Part shown: positions 18,547 through 27,267 of the stretch, in pieces
Numbering within the stretch: the first letter of the stretch is position 1
Layout of the letters: each line of letters opens with the position of its first letter
Notes under the pieces: model-generated
The model's input: only the letters and a program-made list of their open reading frames with translations
The model's database searches: none
What the model was told of the DNA's origin: nothing
Assembly: GCF_001541345.2 (NCBI RefSeq)
Contig: NZ_LMVL02000005.1
Location: 372,001 to 436,000 of the forward strand
Length of the DNA stretch: 64,000 nucleotides
From: Gillisella vitis
GTDB taxonomy: Bacteria; Pseudomonadota; Alphaproteobacteria; Rhizobiales; Rhizobiaceae
Reading direction: 5' to 3'
Position numbers and translations under genes: made by a program

Positions 18547-19344
18547 CGGATTCTGAGCCGGTTCCTGCGCCCGTAAGGTTTCGAGGCGCTGTCTTGCAAT
18601 CTGCGGCAGGGGGAGGTCCGGATTGGTCTGGGCAGCCTCCCGCAGCAGCGCGTCGCTTGCTGTCTCCAGTTCACTTGTCAGTTTTTCAAAAAAAACATCC
18701 GGCTTCATCCCCGGTTGGATAGGAGGCAGGATGCGGATCTTGTAGTGGCCGGGATAGCGCATGACGCTGCGCCGTGGCCAGAACAGCCCGGCATGCATGG
18801 CAACCGGCACGACCGGCACATTGAGGTCGCGGTAAAGCCTGGCAATGCCGAATTTGTATTCGGGATCGGCGCCGGGCGGGCGTCTCGTACCCTCGGGATA
18901 GATGACCAATTGGCGACCGCTACGCACTTCCACGGCGGCGCGTTGCATGACCTTGACCATTTCCTTGCCGCGTCCACCGCGATTGACGGGAATCATGTTC
19001 TGCTTGGCGGCATACCAGCCGAAGAACGGAATCCACATCAATTCCCGCTTGAGGATATAGACCGGATCGTCCAGCCAGGGCAGAAGCGCATAGGTATCCC
19101 AGAAGGATTGGTGCTTTGGCGCGAGGATGTAGCCGGAGTCTGGGATATTCTCCAGGCCTTCAATTTCGAATGTCGTGCCTACCACGGTTTTCATCAGCCA
19201 ATGACTGAACCGTGCCCATGTCTTGGGGACGGAATAGGCAATTTTGCGCGGCAAGATGAAATAGATCGGCGCGGCCAAGACCATCCAAAGGATCAGGCAG
19301 GCATAGAACAGCACGTTGAAAACATGGGACCGCAAAGCAAGCAT
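18541..19344 (-). CDS. plsC: 1-acyl-sn-glycerol-3-phosphate acyltransferase
   Basis: PlsC acylates lysophosphatidic acid to phosphatidic acid in phospholipid synthesis at the inner membrane. The 267-residue protein has an N-terminal membrane helix (about 8-30), the catalytic HX4D motif H78QSFWD83, the substrate motif YPEGTRRPPGA, and VPVAMHAGLFWPR. It lies downstream of the YdcF-like gene on the same strand, beyond a strong inverted repeat. Confidence 0.93.
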   Translation of the reverse strand: MLALRSHVFNVLFYACLILWMVLAAPIYFILPRKIAYSVPKTWARFSHWLMKTVVGTTFEIEGLENIPDSGYILAPKHQSFWDTYALLPWLDDPVYILKRELMWIPFFGWYAAKQNMIPVNRGGRGKEMVKVMQRAAVEVRSGRQLVIYPEGTRRPPGADPEYKFGIARLYRDLNVPVVPVAMHAGLFWPRRSVMRYPGHYKIRILPPIQPGMKPDVFFEKLTSELETASDALLREAAQTNPDLPLPQIARQRLETLRAQEPAQNPS

Positions 19345-19435
19345 GAAGATATTCCGCCGAGAGATGGCCCTGCCTATACGAATTTTCCAATAAGAGGAAG
19401 ATGGTTCGGTATCGCAGGTTTGGCCGCTGGATAAT

Positions 19436-19461
19436 TCCTTAAACCGGTTGCGGTTTAAGGA
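19436..19461. repeat. Perfect 10-bp inverted repeat between ydcF-like gene and plsC
   Basis: TCCTTAAACC at 19436-19445 and GGTTTAAGGA at 19452-19461 form a perfect 10-bp stem with a 6-nt loop. A T-rich stretch (AAATTATTTTG) follows on the plus strand, while the minus strand continues ATTATCC. It may be a weak terminator or attenuator after the YdcF-like gene, or an operator. Confidence 0.6.
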
Positions 19462-19476
19462 GGAAATTATTTTGCT

Positions 19477-20193
19477 TTAGCTTTGGGAGGATTGCTGGGA
19501 GGTGCTGCCTGGGGTGCGAAGCCCCTGCCAATTGTCCCAGCCGCCGAGATCACGGGTATAGGCAATCAGGATCTTGGCATATTCCGACAGCAGCGTGCGC
19601 AGCGCATTGGGATCAGCATACCAGGCCCTGGTGCGCAAATCGGCGGTGACGACCGGATAGGGAATGAACTGGGTTTCATGATCTGTACGGCGCAGTTCCA
19701 TCAGGCTGCGGCGCATGTGGTAATTGCTGGTGACGACCAGAACCGAGGAAAAGCCCTTGTCATGGATCCACTGGGCTGTTTCATTGGCATTGCCGATGGT
19801 GTCGATGGCGCGGTAGCCCATATCCACGCAGCAGGCAAATAGATCCGGTGAGCTTTGTGTCATTTTGCGGATGGTCGCGGGCGAAGTGGATGGATGGACA
19901 CCCGAAATCAACAACCGCCGTCCGGATCCCTTGCGCAACAGGTCGACAGCCTGGTCGATGCGCTGATAGCCCCCCGTCAGCACGACGATGGCGTCAGCCT
20001 TGGGCTCAGCAGGCGGCATCATTGCTGTGACGTCATCGGCAAAATGCAGGAAGCCAGCGACAAGACAGGCCATCAACAGGAGAATGGCGTAGCCGCCATA
20101 GCGCAGCAGGCGGCGCAGCGGTGCCTGCCGATGGAATAGTTTGGCGGTCCGGCTGCCTCGATCCTTATCAGGGTCTGCTTGGCGCATTATCAT
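19477..20193 (-). CDS. YdcF/DUF218 family membrane protein
   Basis: A 238-residue protein with one N-terminal transmembrane helix (about 33-50) and a periplasmic DUF218 (YdcF/SanA/ElyC-like) domain: ADAIVVLTGGYQRIDQAVDLL, GRRLLISGVHP, NANETAQWI and VLVVTSNYHMRRSLMEL. Related proteins act in envelope or peptidoglycan homeostasis; the exact reaction is unknown. Start is uncertain: ATG 20193 is used, with ATG 20217 and 20187 as alternatives. The frame is open up to 20319, into the ftsX 3' end, so it may be cotranscribed with ftsEX. Confidence 0.8.
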   Translation of the reverse strand: MIMRQADPDKDRGSRTAKLFHRQAPLRRLLRYGGYAILLLMACLVAGFLHFADDVTAMMPPAEPKADAIVVLTGGYQRIDQAVDLLRKGSGRRLLISGVHPSTSPATIRKMTQSSPDLFACCVDMGYRAIDTIGNANETAQWIHDKGFSSVLVVTSNYHMRRSLMELRRTDHETQFIPYPVVTADLRTRAWYADPNALRTLLSEYAKILIAYTRDLGGWDNWQGLRTPGSTSQQSSQS

Positions 20194-20260
20194 TGCTCGT
20201 GGGTAATGGGACTGCATCGAGAATGCTGGTGCATCCTCGCATCGAGGACGTATAAAAAGA

Positions 20261-21337
20261 TCATTCGGGTGGCAACCCGCCACTGCGGCTGGGGTCCGAC
20301 CTGATCTGGTCGATTTCATAGATGGCGCGCATGACAGTCAACCTGGCCGTGACCGTTGTCAGCAGAGCAATAACGATCATCGTGGCGAAAATACCGAGAT
20401 AGCCGGTAAAGCCGATTTCGAACCGGCCAAACAGGGCGGTGGCCTGATCGGCTTGCGGTGTGGCGAGCGTATTGTCCTGCCAGATGCTGGCCAGCGCGAA
20501 CAGGCCAGCTGCGGCAAGCCCGCCGGCGGCAGAGCCCTTCAGGCTGATCTTCAGGAAATGCTTCTGAAATTCCCGTGCCACGAACAGGCTTTCGGCACCG
20601 ACGAAATGCAGGACCTCGATAATATGCCGATTGCCTGACAAGGCACCGCGCGTTGCAAAAATCACCGTCAGCACCATGGCGGTAAACACCAGGATCAGCA
20701 GGCCAAAGCCAATCAGCACCGTGGTGCGGGCCATCGATACCAGGCGGTCCACCCAGGTGCGGTGATCATCAAGCGAGGCCTGGGGAATCTGCGAGGTCAG
20801 AAGATCGCGCATGGCGGCGAAGTCAGGCGGATTGTTCTCGTCAATGGTGACAATGACCAGCCGAGGTACCGGAAGGTCGTTGATATCCAGTCCGGTGCCG
20901 AGCCAGGGTTCCAGCAGGCGGGCCGTCGCGGCCTCATCGACGATCTGGCCGCTCTTGGTGCCGACGAAGGTCAGCGCCAGGTCCTTGGCTTTCGTCAAGG
21001 CCTCATCCATGTTGACAGTGTCGTCCGGCTTGATCTGGATCGTCACCTCGCGGGAGATCTGGCTTTGCCAGCTGGACGCCGTTCCCCGGACAATCGACAC
21101 CGCGCCGAGCGTCAGGCAGGCGAGGAAGGCCATGATGGCAATCACCACCATCAGTGCATTGCCCTGGATGTTGGAGGGCGGCAGGATGGGGCCGGTGGGG
21201 CGCACCTGCATTTCCACCCGCCTTTGCGCCTTGGCTCTTTCCTGCGTCGGGGTCTTGGCCAGCGGCGGGCTCTTGGCCGGCGGCGGGGTCATGGGTATTT
21301 TTTTCGGCGGCTGCGGCGCGGACTTTTGATCATTCAT
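20261..21337 (-). CDS. ftsX: Cell division protein FtsX
   Basis: FtsX is the membrane half of the FtsEX complex, which activates peptidoglycan hydrolysis at the septum. The 358-residue protein has a proline-rich cytoplasmic N-terminus (about 1-55), a first membrane helix (about 60-85), a periplasmic loop, and three C-terminal helices ending in RAIYEIDQIRSDPSRSGG. The ATG overlaps the ftsE stop by 8 nt, so the two are coupled. Confidence 0.9.
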   Translation of the reverse strand: MNDQKSAPQPPKKIPMTPPPAKSPPLAKTPTQERAKAQRRVEMQVRPTGPILPPSNIQGNALMVVIAIMAFLACLTLGAVSIVRGTASSWQSQISREVTIQIKPDDTVNMDEALTKAKDLALTFVGTKSGQIVDEAATARLLEPWLGTGLDINDLPVPRLVIVTIDENNPPDFAAMRDLLTSQIPQASLDDHRTWVDRLVSMARTTVLIGFGLLILVFTAMVLTVIFATRGALSGNRHIIEVLHFVGAESLFVAREFQKHFLKISLKGSAAGGLAAAGLFALASIWQDNTLATPQADQATALFGRFEIGFTGYLGIFATMIVIALLTTVTARLTVMRAIYEIDQIRSDPSRSGGLPPE

Positions 21338-21989
21338 AAATATCGAGCCGCCCTTCAGTCAGGATCATCCGCCGGGCGTCGACCTGGTCCATCAGGGCCA
21401 GATCGTGGGTGGCAATCACCACGGCGGTGCCAAGCCGGTTCAGCTCGAGAAACAGGCTGAGCAGGCGGCGCGCCATCGGTGCATCGACATTGCCGGTCGG
21501 CTCGTCGGCCAGCAGCACTTCGGGCCGGTCGATCAGCGCTCTGGCAATCGCGACGCGCTGCTTTTCCCCGCCCGACAAAATTGGCGGCAAAACATTGATA
21601 CGCTCGCCCAGCCCCACCCATTTCAACAGTTCCAGCACATCCTGCTTATAGCTCGCCTCATCCTTGCCGCGCACCCGCAGCGGCAAGGCGACATTTTCAT
21701 AGGTCGTCAGATGGTCGAGCAATTGGAAATCCTGGAAGACGATGCCGACCCGGCGGCGCAGCAAAGGCAATTCATTGCGCGGAATCTGGGTAATATCACG
21801 GCCGAAACTGCGAATCAGGCCACGTGTCGGTTTCAGCGACATGAACAGCAGGCGCAAAAGCGTGGTCTTGCCAGCTCCCGACGGCCCGGTCAGGAACTGG
21901 AAGGAGCGCTTTGGGATGTCAAAAGTCAGGTCGCGGAGGATTTCAGGCCCCATCCCATATCGCAGGCCGACATTTTCGAAGTGGATCAA
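21330..21989 (-). CDS. ftsE: Cell division ATP-binding protein FtsE
   Basis: FtsE is the ABC ATPase partner of FtsX. The 219 residues show Walker A GPSGAGKTT, a Q-loop in GIVFQDFQLL, the signature LSGGEKQRVAIARAL, Walker B VLLADEPTG and the H-loop ATHDLAL. Start at ATG 21989 gives MIHFENVGLRYG, the standard FtsE beginning. It heads the ftsE-ftsX unit, divergent from the DUF3426-like gene. Confidence 0.95.
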   Translation of the reverse strand: MIHFENVGLRYGMGPEILRDLTFDIPKRSFQFLTGPSGAGKTTLLRLLFMSLKPTRGLIRSFGRDITQIPRNELPLLRRRVGIVFQDFQLLDHLTTYENVALPLRVRGKDEASYKQDVLELLKWVGLGERINVLPPILSGGEKQRVAIARALIDRPEVLLADEPTGNVDAPMARRLLSLFLELNRLGTAVVIATHDLALMDQVDARRMILTEGRLDIYE

Positions 21990-22103
21990 TGGATAAACCC
22001 GGGCTTGAGCCTGTTGACGACTGCTCAGTTCTTAACGGTTCCGGTTACCATTTGGTAAACGCCGCGCTGTCACGGCGTCAATCCGGCGATTTTTTACAAA
22101 TCA

Positions 22104-22111
22104 TTAACCAT
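22104..22111 (+). promoter_or_regulatory. Possible CtrA half-site in the ftsE divergent region
   Basis: TTAACCAT, a half-site form reported for the CtrA master regulator in alphaproteobacteria, lies 115 nt upstream of ftsE and 161 nt upstream of the plus-strand gene. A further TTAAC occurs at 22032. The match is short and could be chance. Confidence 0.3.
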
Positions 22112-22271
22112 TCGAATTTACGACTTGGATGGATTGGTTTCAATGCCCCTTCGTATTCTATCGCATCTGGCTGGTGCGAAGCTGTCGATCAAGGGCGCTT
22201 TATCTCTGTTGAAGGCAAGCCGGACTTGGTTCTTTTCATCCAATGTCTGGACCTGCTGTGGCGAGGGTTCC

Positions 22272-22961
22272 ATGAACGCATTCCGTTTTCGGCCTAAATA
22301 TGTCGAACCCGATATCGATCTCTTGCCGCCCGAGCGGCCCTATCGCCCCATGCCGCGCCCCGGCTTCCGGCTGGCGGAAGATGTGAGCGATGCAAAATTC
22401 GTCACGGTCGGTGATCCCGTCGGCGCGCTACGAAGCCGAATCCAGGCGGAAATGAAGACCTCATACCGACCACAGGCGCCGGCAGCGCAGGGCGTGCTGC
22501 ATGCTCTGGTCAATTATACGGTCCGGCATGTTGTCCGGTTGGAAAATCGCCTGGGGCAGCTATCGGAACGGTCTTTCACCTCGTTGATTGCAGCCCTTGC
22601 CGTGCTGATGTTCTTCAGCGCCGGTGGTTTTTGCTTGATTGGCGGCACGGAGGCGGTCCCGGCCAGAAACCCGCTCGACATAACCCATGTCAGCCTGACC
22701 CCGCAAACTGCTGGAGGCATGCCGGTCCTCTTGGTCAATGCGATTGTTGAGAATCATGCCGCGACGACGCAGGCCCTGCCGGATATAAGGGCGGATCTCT
22801 ATTCGGATGGCCGCCTCATTGCCTCCACGCTGATTACCCCGCCCGCAGCGGAAATCGGTGTCGGCCATAGTCGCGGTATTGCGGCACGGCTGCGCCATCC
22901 TGGTGGAAAAAACCCGGAACTCAAGCTTTCCTTTGCACCTAAGGATGCCTCGCAATCCTGA
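22272..22961 (+). CDS. DUF3426-like membrane protein without N-terminal zinc ribbon
   Basis: A 229-residue protein with a proline-rich N-terminal part (about 1-60), one transmembrane helix (about 102-122, SFTSLIAALAVLMFFSAGGF) and a C-terminal beta-rich domain with VLLVNAIVENHA and IRADLYSDGRLIASTLI. The C-terminus resembles that of MJ0042 zinc-ribbon/DUF3426 proteins found beside ftsE in rhizobia. No CxxC zinc ribbon is visible at the N-terminus, so this copy is atypical. Start ATG 22272 follows GAGGG; the frame extends upstream to 22125. Confidence 0.65.
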   Translation: MNAFRFRPKYVEPDIDLLPPERPYRPMPRPGFRLAEDVSDAKFVTVGDPVGALRSRIQAEMKTSYRPQAPAAQGVLHALVNYTVRHVVRLENRLGQLSERSFTSLIAALAVLMFFSAGGFCLIGGTEAVPARNPLDITHVSLTPQTAGGMPVLLVNAIVENHAATTQALPDIRADLYSDGRLIASTLITPPAAEIGVGHSRGIAARLRHPGGKNPELKLSFAPKDASQS

Positions 22962-23029
22962 TTGTGCTATCGGCAGGGTGAAAGAAAAACCTGTCGCCTG
23001 AAGATCGGCAGCGAAATCCTGGAGACTCC

Positions 23030-23578
23030 ATGCCTGTCGTTCGCGGAAAAAATATCGAGCCTTTGTTCACAGCCGAACAGATCGCCGCTCGTAATATCGA
23101 GATCGCCAAGGCGATTGTCGATGGTCCTTCCGAGGATCTTCTGGTGATTTCCATCTTGAAAGGCTCGTTCATCTTCGCCGCTGACCTTATCCGGGCGCTG
23201 CATCATGTCGGCATTGCGCCTGAAGTGGAGTTCATCACCCTGTCCAGCTACGGCACTGGCACGGTGTCGCAGGGCGTGAAGGTCATCAAGGATATCGACA
23301 GCGATGTCCGTGGCCGCAATGTTCTGCTGATCGACGATATCCTGGAATCGGGGCGAACCCTGCTGTTTGCCCGCACGCTGATGTATGAGCGCGGTGCTGC
23401 CAATGTCACCATTGCCGTGCTGCTCGACAAGAAGGTCAAGCGTCAGGAAGTGTGCGAGGCTGATTATGTCGGTTTCGAATGCCCGGATTATTTTGTCGTC
23501 GGCTATGGCATGGATGTCGCCCACGCCTTCCGCGAATTGCCTTTTGTCGGCGTCGTTACCGGCGATGCAACGTCATGA
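23030..23578 (+). CDS. hpt: Hypoxanthine phosphoribosyltransferase
   Basis: Hpt salvages hypoxanthine and guanine to IMP and GMP with PRPP. The 182-residue protein has LLVISILKGSFIFAADLIRAL, the flexible-loop LSSYGT, the PRPP motif VLLIDDILESGRT and ADYVGFECPDYFVVGYGMD. Start ATG 23030 follows GGAGACTCC. It is 68 nt downstream of the DUF3426-like gene and may share its transcript. Confidence 0.93.
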   Translation: MPVVRGKNIEPLFTAEQIAARNIEIAKAIVDGPSEDLLVISILKGSFIFAADLIRALHHVGIAPEVEFITLSSYGTGTVSQGVKVIKDIDSDVRGRNVLLIDDILESGRTLLFARTLMYERGAANVTIAVLLDKKVKRQEVCEADYVGFECPDYFVVGYGMDVAHAFRELPFVGVVTGDATS

Positions 23579-23911
23579 TTTGCAATAAAATATATTGATT
23601 ACAATTAGTTATGGTTTGAATGCCTTGTTGCGGCTGGCGTCCTGTAGCGGGACGGCGTCGCGGTTGTCGGGTAGAAACTGTTAACCATCCTCTCGTCTTG
23701 GCTGCCGGTTGTTTACCTCTCGCAAAGGAAAAACTGGTGATTTGCTTGGGTAATGACAGCGCCACGCATCCTCTATGATTCGGGGAGGGTGCTGTAACGG
23801 CGTGGATGCGTGAGCATTCACATGCCCTGGTACAACATGCCGCATGATGACAGCCGTCGATCGGGTTCGATCGAATGGTGATGTGGCAGGCTTCAAGATG
23901 GGAATGCGGAT
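23579..23911. other. hpt-cpdR intergenic region
   Basis: This 333-nt gap holds no convincing coding frame. It contains TTAACCAT at 23691-23698, a possible CtrA half-site, and presumably the cpdR promoter. Small inverted repeats such as TCGATC...GATCGA near 23855-23875 occur. No RNA gene is recognised. Confidence 0.4.
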
Positions 23912-24271
23912 ATGGCCAAGATACTGATTACCGAAGACGAAGATGCCCTGCGGTCCTTCGTTGCCCGGGCGTTGCGGCTCGACGGACATGAGACCCATGA
24001 GGCGGCTGACGGCGCCGAGGGTCTCGAAATGCTGGCCACCAGCAATTTCGATCTGCTGCTGTCGGATATCCGCATGCCGGTCATGGATGGCATCGAACTG
24101 GCACATCGCGCCCATTCGGATTTTCCGGGCCTGAAAATTCTGCTGATGACCGGCTATGCCGAACAGCGCGAACGGGCCGACGATCTGCTCGAAAAAATCA
24201 TCGATGTCGTGCCAAAGCCGTTCGCGCTTCCCGATATCCGCAAGGCCGTAGCACAGGCTTTGACGGCCTGA
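23912..24271 (+). CDS. cpdR: Single-domain response regulator CpdR
   Basis: CpdR is a receiver-only regulator; in Caulobacter and Sinorhizobium its unphosphorylated form promotes ClpXP degradation of cell-cycle proteins, and the CckA-ChpT relay phosphorylates it. The 119-residue protein is one receiver domain: acidic pocket TEDED, phospho-acceptor D52 in LLSDIRMPVMDG, Thr in LLMTGYA and Lys in VPKPFALP. Length and sequence match CpdR closely. It stands alone, facing the convergent DUF4175 gene. Confidence 0.92.
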   Translation: MAKILITEDEDALRSFVARALRLDGHETHEAADGAEGLEMLATSNFDLLLSDIRMPVMDGIELAHRAHSDFPGLKILLMTGYAEQRERADDLLEKIIDVVPKPFALPDIRKAVAQALTA

Positions 24272-24376
24272 CGGGTTTCGGTTGATTTGCGACGTTTGCC
24301 CGGTACGGGGTTTAGATCCGTTCGGCGCTTGGCGTCGTGGACGTGAAGGGCGCGAGCGCCGCTCCCCGCCCTTCCA

Positions 24377-27079
24377 TTACATGTCCAGCAAGCGCTCCAG
24401 ATAACGGCGCTCTACCTCTGGGCTGGCATTATTGCCCAGCTTGTTGCGGATCGCATCGAGGATTTCGCGGGCGCGTTGCACGTCGATTTCGTCGGGGACT
24501 TTGACACGTTCGCCAAAATCCGGCCCGGTGGTCGACCGTGGCCGCCCCAGCGGGTCGCGACCGCCCTGATTGCCTTCGGCCATGCCTTGCCCTTGGCCCT
24601 GACCTTGACCCTGGCCGGGCTGCATGGCCTGCATCATCTGGTTCATCATATCGCGTGCCCCTTGGCGCAGGGCTTCCAGTGCCCGGCCCTGGCCTTGCAC
24701 GGCCCGGTCGCCCTGGCTTTTACCGAGCGCTTCACCCGCGCCCTGCATTTCCCGGCCTGCCTGGCCGAAATTTTCCCCCGGTTTGATACCGAGCTTGCCA
24801 AGTCCGTCCTGAACGCCTTTCAACTGCTTGCCAAGCGCATCCTGCTGCTGGCGCAATTGTTTAAGCGCTTCGCGCAATTGTTCTGCGGTCATCTGATCCG
24901 GTGAGGAGGGATTTTCGCCGGCGCTGTCTTTATTCTGGTTCTGGTTTTGGCCCCGACCCTGGTTTTGCTGGCCATCAGGCGTCGGGCCGGTTGGCGGATT
25001 GTCCTGGCTCATGCCGTCACCGTCTTCGGGCTGAAGGTCATCGCCCATCTGCGACCGGCTCTGTAATTCCTGGTCCAGTTTGAAGGTCTGATCCATCAGC
25101 TTTTGCTGGTCCTGCATGATCTGACCAAGCTTGTCGATCTGCTTGCGCGCTTCGCTGGTTTGCTGTTGCTGCTGTGGATTGGAGCGCTGCGGGCGTCCGG
25201 CCTGGAGATTGTTCATCATCCGTTGCATTTCCTGCAACATCTGGCGGGCGGCATCCTTATTGCCGGAACGGGCCAGGTTCTCGATCTGGTTCATCATGTT
25301 TTCCAGATCGCGCTGGGTCAGCATTTTCTGAGCGCTCTGCTGGTTCTGCTGGCCGTTCTGCGGCTGCTGGCGTTCTGCAAGAGCCTTCATATAGTCCTGC
25401 ATCGCCTGACGGACCTCGTCCATCAGCTTCTTGATCTCGGCATCGGGCGCATTGCGCTCCAGTGCCTCCGAGAGCTTCTGCTGCGCCTCGCTGAGCTTGC
25501 GCTCGGCCAGCGAAACATCACCATCATCGATGCCAAGGGCGATTTCCCAGAGATAATCCGCAGTGTCCTTCAAGGCTTCGGTGGTGCTCGCCATCTGCAT
25601 GCGGGCATGGGCCGAGGAAATCAGCAGGTAATGGGAAAGCTGCGGAATGGTTTCATCGGCGCGCAGCGTCAGCGCTTCGTTGAGCGCCACGGCGCGGGGC
25701 ATCTGCCGCGTGTCCAGCGCAAACACCTGACGCTGTTCGGCCACGGCAGCGGCCAGCGGTTCGGAGAAATTGCGACCGGGCAGGATCATCTCATGGGCTG
25801 GGCTGCGTCCCTCCTGGCCCAATCCGTCCTTGGCAATCAGCGTGATCCGCACCTTCTTTCCAGCCAGTGGATGTTCGGTCAGGTTGCGGCTCGATATGCT
25901 CTTGATGTCGCGGGCATTGCGGCTCGGCAGGTCCAGCTTGAACTCGGGTAGGGGATAGAGCGGGCTGGCCTGCGGGTCGGCATCCACAGGGACGATTTCG
26001 GCGCGGGCTTCCAGCAGGCCGTAATCGTCGCGAGCGGTAAAGCCGATTTCCAGTGCCCCGTTGACGGCACGTTTCGGAATGCCGTCAAAGGCGATAGTCG
26101 GGGCGTGGTCTGGAATGACCTTCAGCGGCCATTGCCTGTTACCAAGATCTAGCGTGCCGCTTTCACCCAAGGTTAGGGTCAGCGTCTGCGCGTTGGTGTC
26201 CGTCTGGGCTGGTGTTGGCGTGGCCGACGAGGCGGTGGGCGAGGGGCCGGGCGTGTTTGCCAGGTCGGCCTTGACCGGCTGTAAAGCGACTGCCGTTGCC
26301 CCGGATGCCGGTTTGAAGTCTGCCTGTTCGTCTCCACTGCTGCCGGTCAACCGAACAGTGACCACCGATTGGGCGGGAATGGCGATATCCTGGGTGCCAT
26401 CGCCATTGCGTCCCGTCAGGAAAACAGGGGGACGGCCCGTATAGCCCGGCGGAGTGATCCAGGCATCGATGCGCAGGGTAGGGGCGTTGTCGTCCCTGTC
26501 TTGCAGCAGAAAGGCATCGGTGAGACGGCCAGCGCCATTCGAGCCGGAATAGGCAAAGGCCACCGCCAAAAGCAGCGCTGGCAAGGCGCGCAGGCCGAAG
26601 CGGTCGAAGCGGGCGATATCAGGCTTTGGTCGTCCGGCATCGAGCGTGGCGATCCGGGCTGCCATACGCCGTTGGTGCTCATGCCAGAGAGCGCGGGCGA
26701 AAGGCGTGTCGAAGGCCGGTTCCTCACCCTGTACGCCGATGGGTTGATGCGGCAGATGATTGCGCTCTTCCAGCAGCCGGTCTGCTTCGCTGACGTGTGG
26801 CCAGCGCAGACGGGCCAGAGGCAAAAGCGAGGCGAGAAAGCCAAAGACCAATAGGAAAACCAGCGGCCAGCGCAGATAGCTGGGTGCCTCGCGGAAAAAG
26901 CCGAGCCAGGCCAGCGACAGGAAAATGGCGGCAACCGAGGCTGGAAGCAGGAGGAGTGGCAGCAACCGCTCACAAAACAGCACCAGCCTTGCCGTCCAGC
27001 GGTTCACGGCCAGCCGGCGGGCCAGCTTCTGATCGCTGTTCAAAGCCCCTTGGCTCTTTTTCGTGCCGGAAGCGGTCAT
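24377..27079 (-). CDS. TIGR02302/DUF4175 family large membrane protein
   Basis: A 900-residue protein with two or three N-terminal membrane helices (about 20-80 and near 165-185), a middle periplasmic region, and a C-terminal third dominated by coiled coil rich in Gln, Met and Gly (QQQQQ, QGQGQGQGQG tracts, repeated QMM). This matches the alphaproteobacterial TIGR02302/DUF4175 family. Function is unknown. The ATG at 27079 has GGAG 8 nt upstream; the frame opens at 27133. It lies downstream of lysA on the same strand. Confidence 0.85.
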   Translation of the reverse strand: MTASGTKKSQGALNSDQKLARRLAVNRWTARLVLFCERLLPLLLLPASVAAIFLSLAWLGFFREAPSYLRWPLVFLLVFGFLASLLPLARLRWPHVSEADRLLEERNHLPHQPIGVQGEEPAFDTPFARALWHEHQRRMAARIATLDAGRPKPDIARFDRFGLRALPALLLAVAFAYSGSNGAGRLTDAFLLQDRDDNAPTLRIDAWITPPGYTGRPPVFLTGRNGDGTQDIAIPAQSVVTVRLTGSSGDEQADFKPASGATAVALQPVKADLANTPGPSPTASSATPTPAQTDTNAQTLTLTLGESGTLDLGNRQWPLKVIPDHAPTIAFDGIPKRAVNGALEIGFTARDDYGLLEARAEIVPVDADPQASPLYPLPEFKLDLPSRNARDIKSISSRNLTEHPLAGKKVRITLIAKDGLGQEGRSPAHEMILPGRNFSEPLAAAVAEQRQVFALDTRQMPRAVALNEALTLRADETIPQLSHYLLISSAHARMQMASTTEALKDTADYLWEIALGIDDGDVSLAERKLSEAQQKLSEALERNAPDAEIKKLMDEVRQAMQDYMKALAERQQPQNGQQNQQSAQKMLTQRDLENMMNQIENLARSGNKDAARQMLQEMQRMMNNLQAGRPQRSNPQQQQQTSEARKQIDKLGQIMQDQQKLMDQTFKLDQELQSRSQMGDDLQPEDGDGMSQDNPPTGPTPDGQQNQGRGQNQNQNKDSAGENPSSPDQMTAEQLREALKQLRQQQDALGKQLKGVQDGLGKLGIKPGENFGQAGREMQGAGEALGKSQGDRAVQGQGRALEALRQGARDMMNQMMQAMQPGQGQGQGQGQGMAEGNQGGRDPLGRPRSTTGPDFGERVKVPDEIDVQRAREILDAIRNKLGNNASPEVERRYLERLLDM

Positions 27080-27267
27080 GGGCAGTCTCCGGTTTCCTGT
27101 CATCTCAACGCATAAAACTTGAAGCGCAACCAATACGGTTCACGACAGCATTGACGTGTCAGGATAGCATTGTTTGTGGCGAAGACGAGGGGCAGGCCCG
27201 GTGCAGGGGTGGTTTTTTCAGCCATCCGGGTAAATTGTGAACGCGATCTCCCGAAATGACGGCGTAC

